Part shown: positions 1-7,034 of the stretch, piece by piece
Position numbering within the stretch: the first letter of the stretch is position 1
Layout: every line of letters begins with the position of its first letter
NCBI RefSeq assembly: GCF_005930475.1
Contig: NZ_SJEW01000039.1
Location: 1 to 44,303 of the forward strand
Length of the DNA stretch: 44,303 bases
Source of the DNA: Modestobacter altitudinis
GTDB lineage: Bacteria; Actinomycetota; Actinomycetes; Mycobacteriales; Geodermatophilaceae
Direction: 5' to 3'
Made by a program: the position numbers and the translations under genes
Notes under the pieces: generated by a model
What the model was told of the DNA's origin: nothing
Databases searched by the model: none
What the model saw: the letters and a program-made list of their open reading frames with translations, nothing else

Positions 1-2
1 TG

Positions 3-1232
3 CCGGTTCCCAGCGTGCCGGTGCCCACCGTGCCCGTTCTCACCGTGCCGGTTCCCAGCGTGCCGGTTCCCAGCGTGCCGGTTCCCAGCGTGCCGGTTCC
101 CAGCGTGCCGGTTCCCAGCGTGCCGGTTCCCAGCGTGCCGGTTCCCAGCGTGCCGGTTCCCAGCGTGCCGGTTCCCAGCGTGCCGGTTCCCAGCGTGCCG
201 GTGGCGTCCGTGCCGGTTCCGCCGGTGACTGTCCCCGTCGCGCCGGTCCCCGCTCCCAGCGACCCGACGAGCGGCAACGGCCGGCCCGCGACCGCGCCGG
301 GCACCGCCGTCCCCGGCGCCGACACCCCCGCGACGGGGCCGTCCACGACCGGCTCGGCTCCGACCACCGGGACCGGCACCCCTGCCGTGCCCGCCGTCGA
401 CACCCCCACCACGGCGACCCCGCCGGTCGCCGTCCCGGTCGCGACGCACCCGACCCCGGTCGTCGTCCCCTCGCCGGCCGACACGACGACCTCGAGCTGC
501 ACCAGCACGACGGCGGCGGCCACCGCCCCGACGACGACCGCCACCACCGCCGGGACGGCGACCGGCGTCCCGGTGAGCTGCCCGGCTGGCACGGGCACCG
601 CCGCAACCCCGGAGCCGGGGAGCGCGGCGACCACGACGACCGCCGCGGACCCAGGCGTCGCCATCTGCGCGGCCACGGCCGTTGGGCCGGCGACCGACCA
701 GCCGAGCACCTGCCCGGCACCCGCCACCGGTGCACCCACCGAGGCGCCACCGGCCCCCGCCGTCTGCAGCCCCCTGCCCGCTGCGGTGGCCGCCGTGCCG
801 GGAGCTCCTGACGTGCTGGTCGGCGAGCCGATCACCCAGCTGCGCCAGGCGCCCGCCGAGCAGCACGCCGGCCGGTCGCAGGTCACCGGCACCCGGAGCG
901 CCGGCGGGCACGATGCCGTCAGTGGGGGAGCCCCTGCGCCGCACGGTGGCGCCGCCCCGCCGGCCGGGCTTCCCCAGCCGATCCCGGCGCCCCTCCCGCA
1001 GGCGCCCCCGCCACCACCACCGGCGCTGCCGACACCCAACACCGGGACGAGTTCCTGCGGTGGTGCCCGCGCGTCGGACGGCGGGCCGGACAGGAGCATC
1101 GGCATCGACCTGCCCCTGGTCGTGCTGGCCGCGAGCGACAGCGACGAGCTCTTCGGTTCCCTGCGGCCGTACACCGGCCGCAGCCTCCCCGTCGTCGGCG
1201 CCGCCGAGGACCCGGCGGTCGCGCCGGACTGA
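3..1232 (+). CDS. Proline/valine/threonine-rich repeat protein, 5' end missing
   Basis: The reading frame is open to the left edge, so the N-terminus and any signal peptide lie outside the window; 409 residues are visible. The visible N-terminus is a tandem VPVPS repeat. It is followed by a low-complexity Pro/Thr/Ala/Val region with scattered single cysteines (in SSCTST, VSCPAG, ICAAT, STCPAP, VCSPLP and SSCGGA contexts), and then a short, more ordered tail rich in Leu, Asp and Ser. No C-terminal membrane segment or sorting motif is seen. The composition suits an extended cell-wall or secreted stalk-like protein. I recognise no enzymatic domain, and function is unknown. The next gene begins about 230 bp downstream with its own ribosome binding site, so the two are probably separate units. 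Confidence 0.6.
   Translation, partial: PVPSVPVPTVPVLTVPVPSVPVPSVPVPSVPVPSVPVPSVPVPSVPVPSVPVPSVPVPSVPVPSVPVASVPVPPVTVPVAPVPAPSDPTSGNGRPATAPGTAVPGADTPATGPSTTGSAPTTGTGTPAVPAVDTPTTATPPVAVPVATHPTPVVVPSPADTTTSSCTSTTAAATAPTTTATTAGTATGVPVSCPAGTGTAATPEPGSAATTTTAADPGVAICAATAVGPATDQPSTCPAPATGAPTEAPPAPAVCSPLPAAVAAVPGAPDVLVGEPITQLRQAPAEQHAGRSQVTGTRSAGGHDAVSGGAPAPHGGAAPPAGLPQPIPAPLPQAPPPPPPALPTPNTGTSSCGGARASDGGPDRSIGIDLPLVVLAASDSDELFGSLRPYTGRSLPVVGAAEDPAVAPD
45..194 (+). repeat. Ten perfect 15-bp tandem repeats (VPVPS coding minisatellite)
   Basis: The unit GTGCCGGTTCCCAGC occurs ten times in a row without a mismatch, in frame, encoding VPVPS. Degenerate units flank it on both sides (VPVPT and VPVLT before, VPVAS after). 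Perfect identity at synonymous positions points to recent slippage or unequal exchange, so copy number may vary between strains or be mis-assembled. Confidence 0.97.
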
Positions 1233-1463
1233 CGAGGCCTCCGGGCCGGTGCGTCCTGCGCCGCCCGTCGAGATGCATCGTCCTCGAGAACACCGTGTCC
1301 GCCGCAGCTGCTGCGCGGGCCGGCAGCGCCGGACAGCGCCCGCCTGCTCGTCCCCCAGCGACTCAGCGCGTTCCGCACCTCACCTCTCGTCTCCTCCACT
1401 CCCACGGCTCCAGCGCGACCGGCGACCTGCCCGGTCCGCGCTCCGAGCGAAGGAAGGCCAGCC

Positions 1464-2438
1464 ATGTCCCGGTTCCCAGTCGATCTGACCAACGCCGAAG
1501 AAGTCCGGTACGCCGACGTGCCGAACACCGTGGACGACCCGTCGCGCACCGTCCCGCCGACCGACCGGTCGGTGTCGCCGCCGGCGACCGGTACGACGGT
1601 GACGCTCGAGCAGGACCACGCCCGCCGGCAGCCGCGGGTGAGCGTGATCATCCCGACCTACAACGAGGCCAAGAACCTGCCCCACGTCTTCGCCCGGCTG
1701 CCGCTGGACGTGCACGAGGTGATCGTGGTGGACGGCCGGAGCGTCGACGGCACCGTCGAAGTCGCCCGCTCGCTGCGGGCCGACGTCCAGGTCGTGCTGC
1801 AGAACCGGATGGGCAAGGGCAACGCGATGGCCTGCGGCTTCGCCGCCGCCACCGGTGACGTCGTCGTCATGCTGGACGCCGACGGGTCCGCCGACCCCGG
1901 GGAGATCACCCGGTTCGTCGACGCGCTGGTCGCCGGCGCCGACTTCGCGAAGGGGACCCGGTTCGCCCAGGGCGGCGGGTCCGGCGACATCACCCCGCTC
2001 CGGCGGTGGGGCAACCGCTGGCTGAACCGGCTGGCCAACGCCCTGTTCGGGACCCGGTACACCGACCTCTGCTACGGCTACAACGCGTTCTGGCGGGACT
2101 GCCTCGACCACCTCGCGCTCGATCCCCGGCTCGCGGTGGGCGGTGGCAAGCAGTGGGGTGACGGCTTCGAGATCGAGACGATCATCAACACCCGCATGGC
2201 GCTGGCCGGGGCGCGGATCACCGAGGTGCCCAGCTTCGAGCACCCGCGGATCCACGGCACGAGCAACCTCAACACCTGGCGGGACGGTGCGCGGGTGCTG
2301 CGGGCGCTGCTCATCGAGCGGGCGGACCGGGAACGGCTGGTCCCGCGGGGGGTGCTCGGCCGGCGACCGGTGGCACCGGGCGGCGACGCCGCGGGCCTGG
2401 GGCAGGGGAGCCGGGATGGCCGGCGCCGCTCGGCCTGA
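1464..2438 (+). CDS. Family 2 glycosyltransferase (polyprenyl-phosphate sugar transferase-like)
   Basis: A 324-residue cytoplasmic GT-A fold transferase. After a variable N-terminus of about 56 residues comes the GT2 core: VSVIIPTYNEAKNLP (59-73), VIVVDGRSVDGT (86-97, a variant of the usual VDDGSTDGT), a GKGNA loop near 117-121 and MLDADGSADP (137-145) holding the DxD-type metal/nucleotide site. This arrangement is typical of dolichol/polyprenyl-phosphate mannosyl- or glucosyltransferases and of sugar transferases in wall-polysaccharide gene sets. There are no C-terminal membrane helices, so it resembles the soluble DPM1-like class. The start is set by an AAGGAAGG element about 8 nt before the ATG. 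The acceptor cannot be read from sequence. Confidence 0.85.
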   Translation: MSRFPVDLTNAEEVRYADVPNTVDDPSRTVPPTDRSVSPPATGTTVTLEQDHARRQPRVSVIIPTYNEAKNLPHVFARLPLDVHEVIVVDGRSVDGTVEVARSLRADVQVVLQNRMGKGNAMACGFAAATGDVVVMLDADGSADPGEITRFVDALVAGADFAKGTRFAQGGGSGDITPLRRWGNRWLNRLANALFGTRYTDLCYGYNAFWRDCLDHLALDPRLAVGGGKQWGDGFEIETIINTRMALAGARITEVPSFEHPRIHGTSNLNTWRDGARVLRALLIERADRERLVPRGVLGRRPVAPGGDAAGLGQGSRDGRRRSA

Positions 2439-2547
2439 CGCGCGCTGCGGGCTGCCGGCTCGTGGTCGTCGCCGCGTCGACACCGGCTGGTCACGTGCGG
2501 CCGTTACGCTCCCCGCACCTCGGGACGCCACAGGACGGGAGCCCCAC

Positions 2548-3948
2548 ATGGACGCCGGTGCGGACACCCTGCAGAAGGCCCTGCAGGTCAACCTCGACCC
2601 CCGTTGGTACGGGACGATCGCCGAGATCGGGGCCGGCCAAGAGGTCGCCCGCTGGTTCTTCCGCGCGGGCGGCGCGGCCGGCACGGTCGCCAAGTCGATG
2701 TCCGCCTACGACATGGCGGTCAGCGACGCGGTGTACGGCAAGTCCGACCGCTACGTCTCCAAGGGCCGGCTGCAGGCGATGCTCGACCACGAGTTCGAGC
2801 TGAACCTCGACCGGCTCAGCGAGGCGCGCGGCGACGAGACGGCGTTCTTCGCCTTCGCCGACACCGTGGTGGCCCGCAGCTACCGGGGCGGGAACGAGTG
2901 CCACGGCTGGATGGGCGTGAAGTTCCAGTCCCATCCCCGCGACGAGGCCAGCCAGGTCATCGTGCACGTCCGGATGCTCGACGACGAGGCCGCGTTGCAG
3001 CAGGAGGCGCTGGGCGTGGTCGGGGTCAACCTGCTGCACGCCGCGTTCTTCCAGCACCACGAACCCGAACGGCTGGTGGAGAGCCTGCTCGACCGGCTCA
3101 CCACCGGGCGCATCGAGATCGACATGATCGAGCTGCAGGGCATCGAGTTCCGCTCGGTCGACAACCGGCTGATCGCGCTGAAACTGGTCCAGCTCGGGCT
3201 CAGCGGCGCCGCCATGTTCGGTCCCGACCGGCAGGTGCTGCAGCCCAGCGAGGTGCTACGGAAGCGGGCGATCCTGGTCGAGCGCGGCAGCTTCCGGCCG
3301 CCCACGGTGGTCAACATCGACATGCTCGAGGCAGCCGGGGAGAAGTTCGCCGAGGACCCGGCGGTGGCCGGCCGGGACGTCCTGGTGCTGACCGAGCTGA
3401 CCATGGCCAACCTGCGCGCCGGCGGGGACGCCGTCGACCGCCGGGACTTCCTCGCCCGCGCGGACCTGCTGGCCGCCTGCGGGATGACCGTGCTGATCTC
3501 GGACTTCGCCGCCTACCACCGGCTCGCCGCCTACCTGAGCTGGCGCACCGACGGCCGGATCGGCATGGTCATGGGCGTCCCCAGCCTCCACGACCTGTTC
3601 GACGAGGCGTCGTACTCGGCGCTGCCCGGCGGCATCCTGGAGGGCTTCGGCCGGTTGCTGAAGAACGACCTGCAGTTGTTCGTCTACCCGATGCTCCGGG
3701 ACGGCGAGGTGGTCACCGTGGACACCGTCCACGTCGCCGAGGAGCTCCAGCCGCTCTACGACTACTTGGCCCGCCGCGGCAGCTTCGTCGCGCTGGACAA
3801 CTACAAGCCCGACTACCTGCCGATACTCAGCCGGGACGTGCTCAAGCGGATCCCCACCGACGACGAGTCCTGGGAGGCGATGGTCCCGCCGGCGGTGAGC
3901 GGTCTGATCCGGAAGCGCGGCTTCTTCGGGTTCCAGCGCGATCGCTGA
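2548..3948 (+). CDS. Conserved cytosolic protein of unknown function (often mislabelled TonB-dependent receptor)
   Basis: A 466-residue protein with mixed alpha/beta character and no signal peptide, membrane helix or beta-barrel pattern. Distinctive stretches include NLDPRWYGT (15-23), WFFRAGGAAGT, SMSAYDMAVSDAVYG, ECHGWMGVKF, MLDDEAALQQEALG, ERGSFRPPTVVNIDMLE and DNYKPDYLPILSRDVL. From memory, close relatives are widespread in bacteria and sometimes carry the label 'TonB-dependent receptor' or 'nicotinate-nucleotide adenylyltransferase'. Neither label fits what is visible: no plug or barrel, and no nucleotidyl HxGH motif. I chose the ATG at 2548 because the upstream extension of the frame has out-of-frame composition and a GGACGGGAG element precedes this ATG. 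It is convergent with the DJ-1 gene, 9 bp away. Function unknown. Confidence 0.85.
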   Translation: MDAGADTLQKALQVNLDPRWYGTIAEIGAGQEVARWFFRAGGAAGTVAKSMSAYDMAVSDAVYGKSDRYVSKGRLQAMLDHEFELNLDRLSEARGDETAFFAFADTVVARSYRGGNECHGWMGVKFQSHPRDEASQVIVHVRMLDDEAALQQEALGVVGVNLLHAAFFQHHEPERLVESLLDRLTTGRIEIDMIELQGIEFRSVDNRLIALKLVQLGLSGAAMFGPDRQVLQPSEVLRKRAILVERGSFRPPTVVNIDMLEAAGEKFAEDPAVAGRDVLVLTELTMANLRAGGDAVDRRDFLARADLLAACGMTVLISDFAAYHRLAAYLSWRTDGRIGMVMGVPSLHDLFDEASYSALPGGILEGFGRLLKNDLQLFVYPMLRDGEVVTVDTVHVAEELQPLYDYLARRGSFVALDNYKPDYLPILSRDVLKRIPTDDESWEAMVPPAVSGLIRKRGFFGFQRDR

Positions 3949-3957
3949 GCCGGCGGG

Positions 3958-4512
3958 TCAGCCCCCCGCGAAGAGCCGGACGACGGCCTCGTTGAACGCG
4001 GGGATGTCGTCGGGGTCGCGGCTGGTGACCAGGTTCCCGTCGACGCACACCTCCTGGTCGACCACGGTGGCACCGCCGCGGCGCAGGTCGCCGCGGATGC
4101 TCGGGTAGGAGGTCAGGGTGCGGCCGGCCAGCGTGCCGGCCTCCAGCAGGGTCCACGGGGCGTGGCAGATCGCGGCGACCGGCTTGCCGGCGTCCATGAA
4201 GGCCCGCACGAACGCCAGCGCGTCGTCGTCCTGGCGCAGGGTGTCGGGGTTGACCGCGCCACCGGGCAGCAGCAGCCCGTCGTAGTCGTCGGGGGAGACG
4301 TCCCCGACCAGCCCGTCGACCGGGAACGTCGTCGACGGGTGGATGTCGCCCTCGACCGCCTGGACGGCGCCGGCCTCGACGCCGTCGGGGACGGAGAGCA
4401 GGTGCGTCGTCGCGCCCGCGGCCTCGACGGCCTTGCGCGGTTCCACCAGCTCGACCTGCTCGACGCCCTTGGCGGCGAGCACCGCGATCCGCTTGCCGGT
4501 CAGTTCAGCCAT
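3958..4512 (-). CDS. DJ-1/PfpI family protein (class I glutamine amidotransferase-like)
   Basis: A 184-residue single-domain protein of the PfpI/YhbO branch. The nucleophile elbow reads VAAICHAPW, with Cys116 followed by His117, and an N-terminal GVEQVEL segment (residues 16-22) supplies the glutamate expected to pair with the cysteine. LLLPGGAVNPD at 80-90 is also typical. Family members are reported as proteases, protein/nucleotide deglycases or stress chaperones; which of these applies cannot be read here. Length is normal for the family. It lies 42 bp downstream of the MetX-like gene on the same strand, so the two may be cotranscribed. Confidence 0.9.
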   Translation of the reverse strand: MAELTGKRIAVLAAKGVEQVELVEPRKAVEAAGATTHLLSVPDGVEAGAVQAVEGDIHPSTTFPVDGLVGDVSPDDYDGLLLPGGAVNPDTLRQDDDALAFVRAFMDAGKPVAAICHAPWTLLEAGTLAGRTLTSYPSIRGDLRRGGATVVDQEVCVDGNLVTSRDPDDIPAFNEAVVRLFAGG

Positions 4513-4554
4513 GTGCCGGTCCTGCCCGGGGACGGCGGGGCGGCAAACGCCGGC

Positions 4555-5568
4555 TCAGGTGTCCAGCCACTCCCGGACGGCGGCGCGGAGGAAGGCGAAG
4601 TCGTCGGCGTTCGCGTCGGGGTGCGGTGCGCCGGCCCGGTGCCCCCAGATGCTCGGGATCGGCCGCAGCTCGGCGTCGGCCAGGTGCGCGAGCTCCGCGG
4701 CGTTGTCGGCGACCCGGAAGTACAGGTCGGTCTCGCCCGGCAGCAACAGCACCCGCGCCCGGATGCCCTGCAGCGCCCGGGTCAGGTCGCCGTCGTGCTC
4801 GGCGGCGCTGATGTCGGCGTGCACCCAGGTCTGCGCCTGGGCGTACAGGTCGGCCGCCGGGAGCGGGAACCCGGTCTCCCAGTCCCGGACCAGGTAGGTC
4901 TCCAGGTCCGGGGCCCCGAGCACCGTGCGGTACAGCTCAGCCCGGTAGAAGTCCTGGCTCAGCCCCCAGCCGGCGTAGACGTGCGAGAACGCCCGCAGCG
5001 CCGCGGTCGGCTCGGCGGAGAACCGGCCACCGCCCCGGTGCTCAGGGGCGGCCTCCAGGATGCGCAGCAGGCCGGACAGGAAGACCTTGTTGTGATCGGC
5101 GGTGCGGGCGCTGCCGCAGACGACGATCGCCCGCTGCACCTGGTCGGGGTAGAGCGCCGCCCAGTGGTAGGCCTGGATGCCGCCCATCGAGAAGCCGTAC
5201 ACCGCCGCCACGCTCGTCGCGCCGAAGTGCTCGGTGACCAGCCGGTGCTGGGCCCGCACGTTGTCCGCGGCGGTGACCACCGCGGGGTAGTCCGGCTGCG
5301 CGGACGCGCTGCTGGACCGGCCGTTGGAGAACATGTCCGGGACGACGACGAACCACCGACCGGGGTCCAGCACGCCGTCCGGGCCGATCAGCCAGGCCAG
5401 GTCGTCGGCGGTCGCGCCGTAGCTGCACGGGTAGACGACCAGGTTGTCCCGGGCCTCGTCGAGGGTGCCGTGGGTCTGCCAGGAGAGCCGGGCGTCGGTG
5501 ATCGTGCCGCCGCGCTCCACCGCCAGGTCACCGAGTGCGAACGTCCCGCGGTCCACCGGCCAGCTCAT
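4555..5568 (-). CDS. Alpha/beta hydrolase, MetX (homoserine O-acetyltransferase)-like
   Basis: A 337-residue alpha/beta-hydrolase with the MetX layout. The N-terminal strand segment has LSWQTHGTLDEARDNLVVYP, where MetX proteins normally read a variant of Y.TYG.LN..R.N.V, and the nucleophile elbow is GFSMGG with Ser127. The acid is probably Asp281 (GETDLYF) and the base His310 (WGHRAGAP), in the usual order. The N-terminal signature differs from canonical MetX, and relatives of this type include O-acyltransferases and plain hydrolases, so the substrate should not be assumed. It is the last gene of a possible run with the downstream DJ-1 gene, and only 10 bp separate its start from the stop of the cytochrome b gene. 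Confidence 0.85.
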   Translation of the reverse strand: MSWPVDRGTFALGDLAVERGGTITDARLSWQTHGTLDEARDNLVVYPCSYGATADDLAWLIGPDGVLDPGRWFVVVPDMFSNGRSSSASAQPDYPAVVTAADNVRAQHRLVTEHFGATSVAAVYGFSMGGIQAYHWAALYPDQVQRAIVVCGSARTADHNKVFLSGLLRILEAAPEHRGGGRFSAEPTAALRAFSHVYAGWGLSQDFYRAELYRTVLGAPDLETYLVRDWETGFPLPAADLYAQAQTWVHADISAAEHDGDLTRALQGIRARVLLLPGETDLYFRVADNAAELAHLADAELRPIPSIWGHRAGAPHPDANADDFAFLRAAVREWLDT

Positions 5569-5578
5569 GACGAGGACG

Positions 5579-6226
5579 CTAGGCGTCCCCGCCGTCCCGG
5601 GCCTGTCCGAACTCCGCCGCCCACGCCGGGTGCTCGGTCTCGGCCCAGCGCCGCGGCACCGTGCCGGTGCGCAGGCTGCGCAGCGCGACCGGGTCGCGCA
5701 GCGCGAGGGAGAGGTGCCCGAGCACCAGCAGCCCGACGGCGAGCGCCGTCCAGTCGTGGACCAGCGTCGCGCCGGTGCGCCAGGACAGCGGGGCGAGGTC
5801 GGTGGACAGCATCACCACGCCGGTGAGCAGCAGGACGCCGATCGCGCCGGTGCTGAGCGAGCCGTTCAGCTTCTGCCCGGCGTTGAACTTGCCGACCGGG
5901 ATCCGCCCGTCCCGGCGGGTCCGCGAGCGGAGCCAGCGCCAGTCCGCGGAGGTGAACCGGTCGAGCCGGCGCAGCTCCGCCCGGTAGCCGGCCGAGGCCA
6001 GACCGAGCACCAGCGGCACCGGCAGCGCTGACCCGCACCAGACGTGCACCAGCTCGACCACCCGGCGGTGCCCGACGAGGACCTGCAGCGAGCTGTTGTA
6101 GAGCACCGCCGCGGTGAGCAGGCAGACCAGCATCAGGACGCCGACCAGTCCGTGCACCCAGCGCGCCGTCCGGCCGAACCGGGGCAGCTCCGGCTCGACC
6201 GCCCGGGCCTCAGCCGGTCGGGTCAT
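5579..6226 (-). CDS. Cytochrome b561/formate dehydrogenase gamma-type membrane subunit
   Basis: A 215-residue membrane protein with four predicted helices (about 27-47, 60-80, 124-143 and 156-176). Candidate haem-ligating histidines are His25, His53, His61, His157 and His171. The GKFNAGQKLN motif (112-121) is characteristic of FdnI/FdoI-type cytochrome b subunits. It probably anchors and exchanges electrons with the molybdopterin protein encoded just upstream. The two genes overlap by 17 bp, which favours translational coupling and a fixed stoichiometry. The physiological electron donor or acceptor is not visible. Confidence 0.88.
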   Translation of the reverse strand: MTRPAEARAVEPELPRFGRTARWVHGLVGVLMLVCLLTAAVLYNSSLQVLVGHRRVVELVHVWCGSALPVPLVLGLASAGYRAELRRLDRFTSADWRWLRSRTRRDGRIPVGKFNAGQKLNGSLSTGAIGVLLLTGVVMLSTDLAPLSWRTGATLVHDWTALAVGLLVLGHLSLALRDPVALRSLRTGTVPRRWAETEHPAWAAEFGQARDGGDA

Positions 6227-6938
6227 CGTCGCGTCCGTTGGAGGAGCCGACCCAGCCGTCGACCGCGTACCCGCGCTCCTCCCAGTAGCCGGGGACGACC
6301 TCGTCGGTGAGCTCGATGCCGGACAGCCACTTGAGGCTCTTGTAGCCGTACATCGGCGCGACGTAGAGCCGCACCGGGCCGCCGTGGTCGTGGGTCACCG
6401 GGGCGTCCAGCATCCGCAGCGCGACCAGGACGTCGGGGCGGCGGGCCTGGTCGAGGGTGAGGCTCTCGGTGTACGTGCCGTCGAAGGAGCTCAGCCGCAC
6501 CGCCGTCGCAGCCGGGGCCGGCGCGGCCAGGTCCAGCAGGTGTCCGAGCTGCACCCCGGCCCACGGCACGTCGGGGACCCGCCAGCCGGTGACGCACTGG
6601 AAGTCGCGCACCAGGTCGGTCTGCGGCATCGCCTGCAGGTCGGCGAGGGTGTGCCGGCCCGGTTGCGCCACCAGCCCGGACACCGAGAGCCGGTAGTCCC
6701 CGGCGTCCTGCTCGTCGACCCCGCCGGTCACCGAGTAGTAGCGGAAGGTGTTGCCGAGGGGGAGCAGGCCGCTCAGGCCGGTCGGGTCGCGGGTCTGGAT
6801 CGGTGCCAGCGCCGCCCCCAGCGCGTCCTGCAGCCGCGCGCCGCCGACGATCCCGAGCGCACCGAGCCCGAGCAGGCCGAGCACCACCCGCCGGCCGACC
6901 GGAGCGCCGCCGTCGACGTCGGGCTGCTCGGTGGCCAT
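6210..6938 (-). CDS. Molybdopterin-dependent oxidoreductase, sulfite oxidase/MsrP family
   Basis: A 242-residue protein of the sulfite-oxidase fold family. The N-terminus has GRRVVLGLLGLG (15-26), a twin-arginine-like membrane/export segment. FQCVTGW (113-119) supplies Cys115, the expected molybdenum ligand, and the family motif YGYKSLKWL lies at 197-205. Together with the cytochrome b gene it forms a two-component system like MsrPQ or YedYZ, although the partner here is of formate-dehydrogenase gamma type, not MsrQ. The substrate is unknown; periplasmic/exoplasmic repair of oxidised methionine is one option by analogy. The ATG was chosen because a TACCGT box sits exactly 6 nt upstream, the pattern of a leaderless actinobacterial transcript, and there is no Shine-Dalgarno sequence. 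Confidence 0.9.
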   Translation of the reverse strand: MATEQPDVDGGAPVGRRVVLGLLGLGALGIVGGARLQDALGAALAPIQTRDPTGLSGLLPLGNTFRYYSVTGGVDEQDAGDYRLSVSGLVAQPGRHTLADLQAMPQTDLVRDFQCVTGWRVPDVPWAGVQLGHLLDLAAPAPAATAVRLSSFDGTYTESLTLDQARRPDVLVALRMLDAPVTHDHGGPVRLYVAPMYGYKSLKWLSGIELTDEVVPGYWEERGYAVDGWVGSSNGRDDDPTG

Positions 6939-6944
6939 GCCGCC

Positions 6945-6950
6945 ACGGTA
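6945..6950 (-). promoter_or_regulatory. Leaderless-type -10 box of the molybdopterin oxidoreductase gene
   Basis: On the minus strand TACCGT is followed by six bases and then the ATG at 6938. This matches the TANNNT-N6/7-start layout of leaderless actinobacterial genes and explains the lack of a ribosome binding site. Confidence 0.5.
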
Positions 6951-7012
6951 GGCCGCACTCCCGGGGCACGAGGGCGCGCGGCATCCCATGGCGCGCCACC
7001 GGTGACCAGGCC

Positions 7013-7018
7013 TACGGT
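7013..7018 (+). promoter_or_regulatory. -10 box (TACGGT) before the transglycosylase gene
   Basis: TACGGT lies 16 nt before the proposed GTG at 7035, which would give a leader of about 10 nt. The divergent -10 of the oxidoreductase is about 65 bp away, so both promoters share this short intergenic space. Confidence 0.4.
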
Positions 7019-7034
7019 CGGCCAGGTCAGCGTC

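Noticed and set aside
45-194. CRISPR array
   Set aside because: The repeats are directly adjacent with no spacers and keep a reading frame; this is a coding minisatellite.
40-750. 236-residue minus-strand frame with repeated ARWEP units
   Set aside because: It is the mirror of the VPVPS repeat on the plus strand; no start site and a composition dominated by Arg, Pro and Trp.
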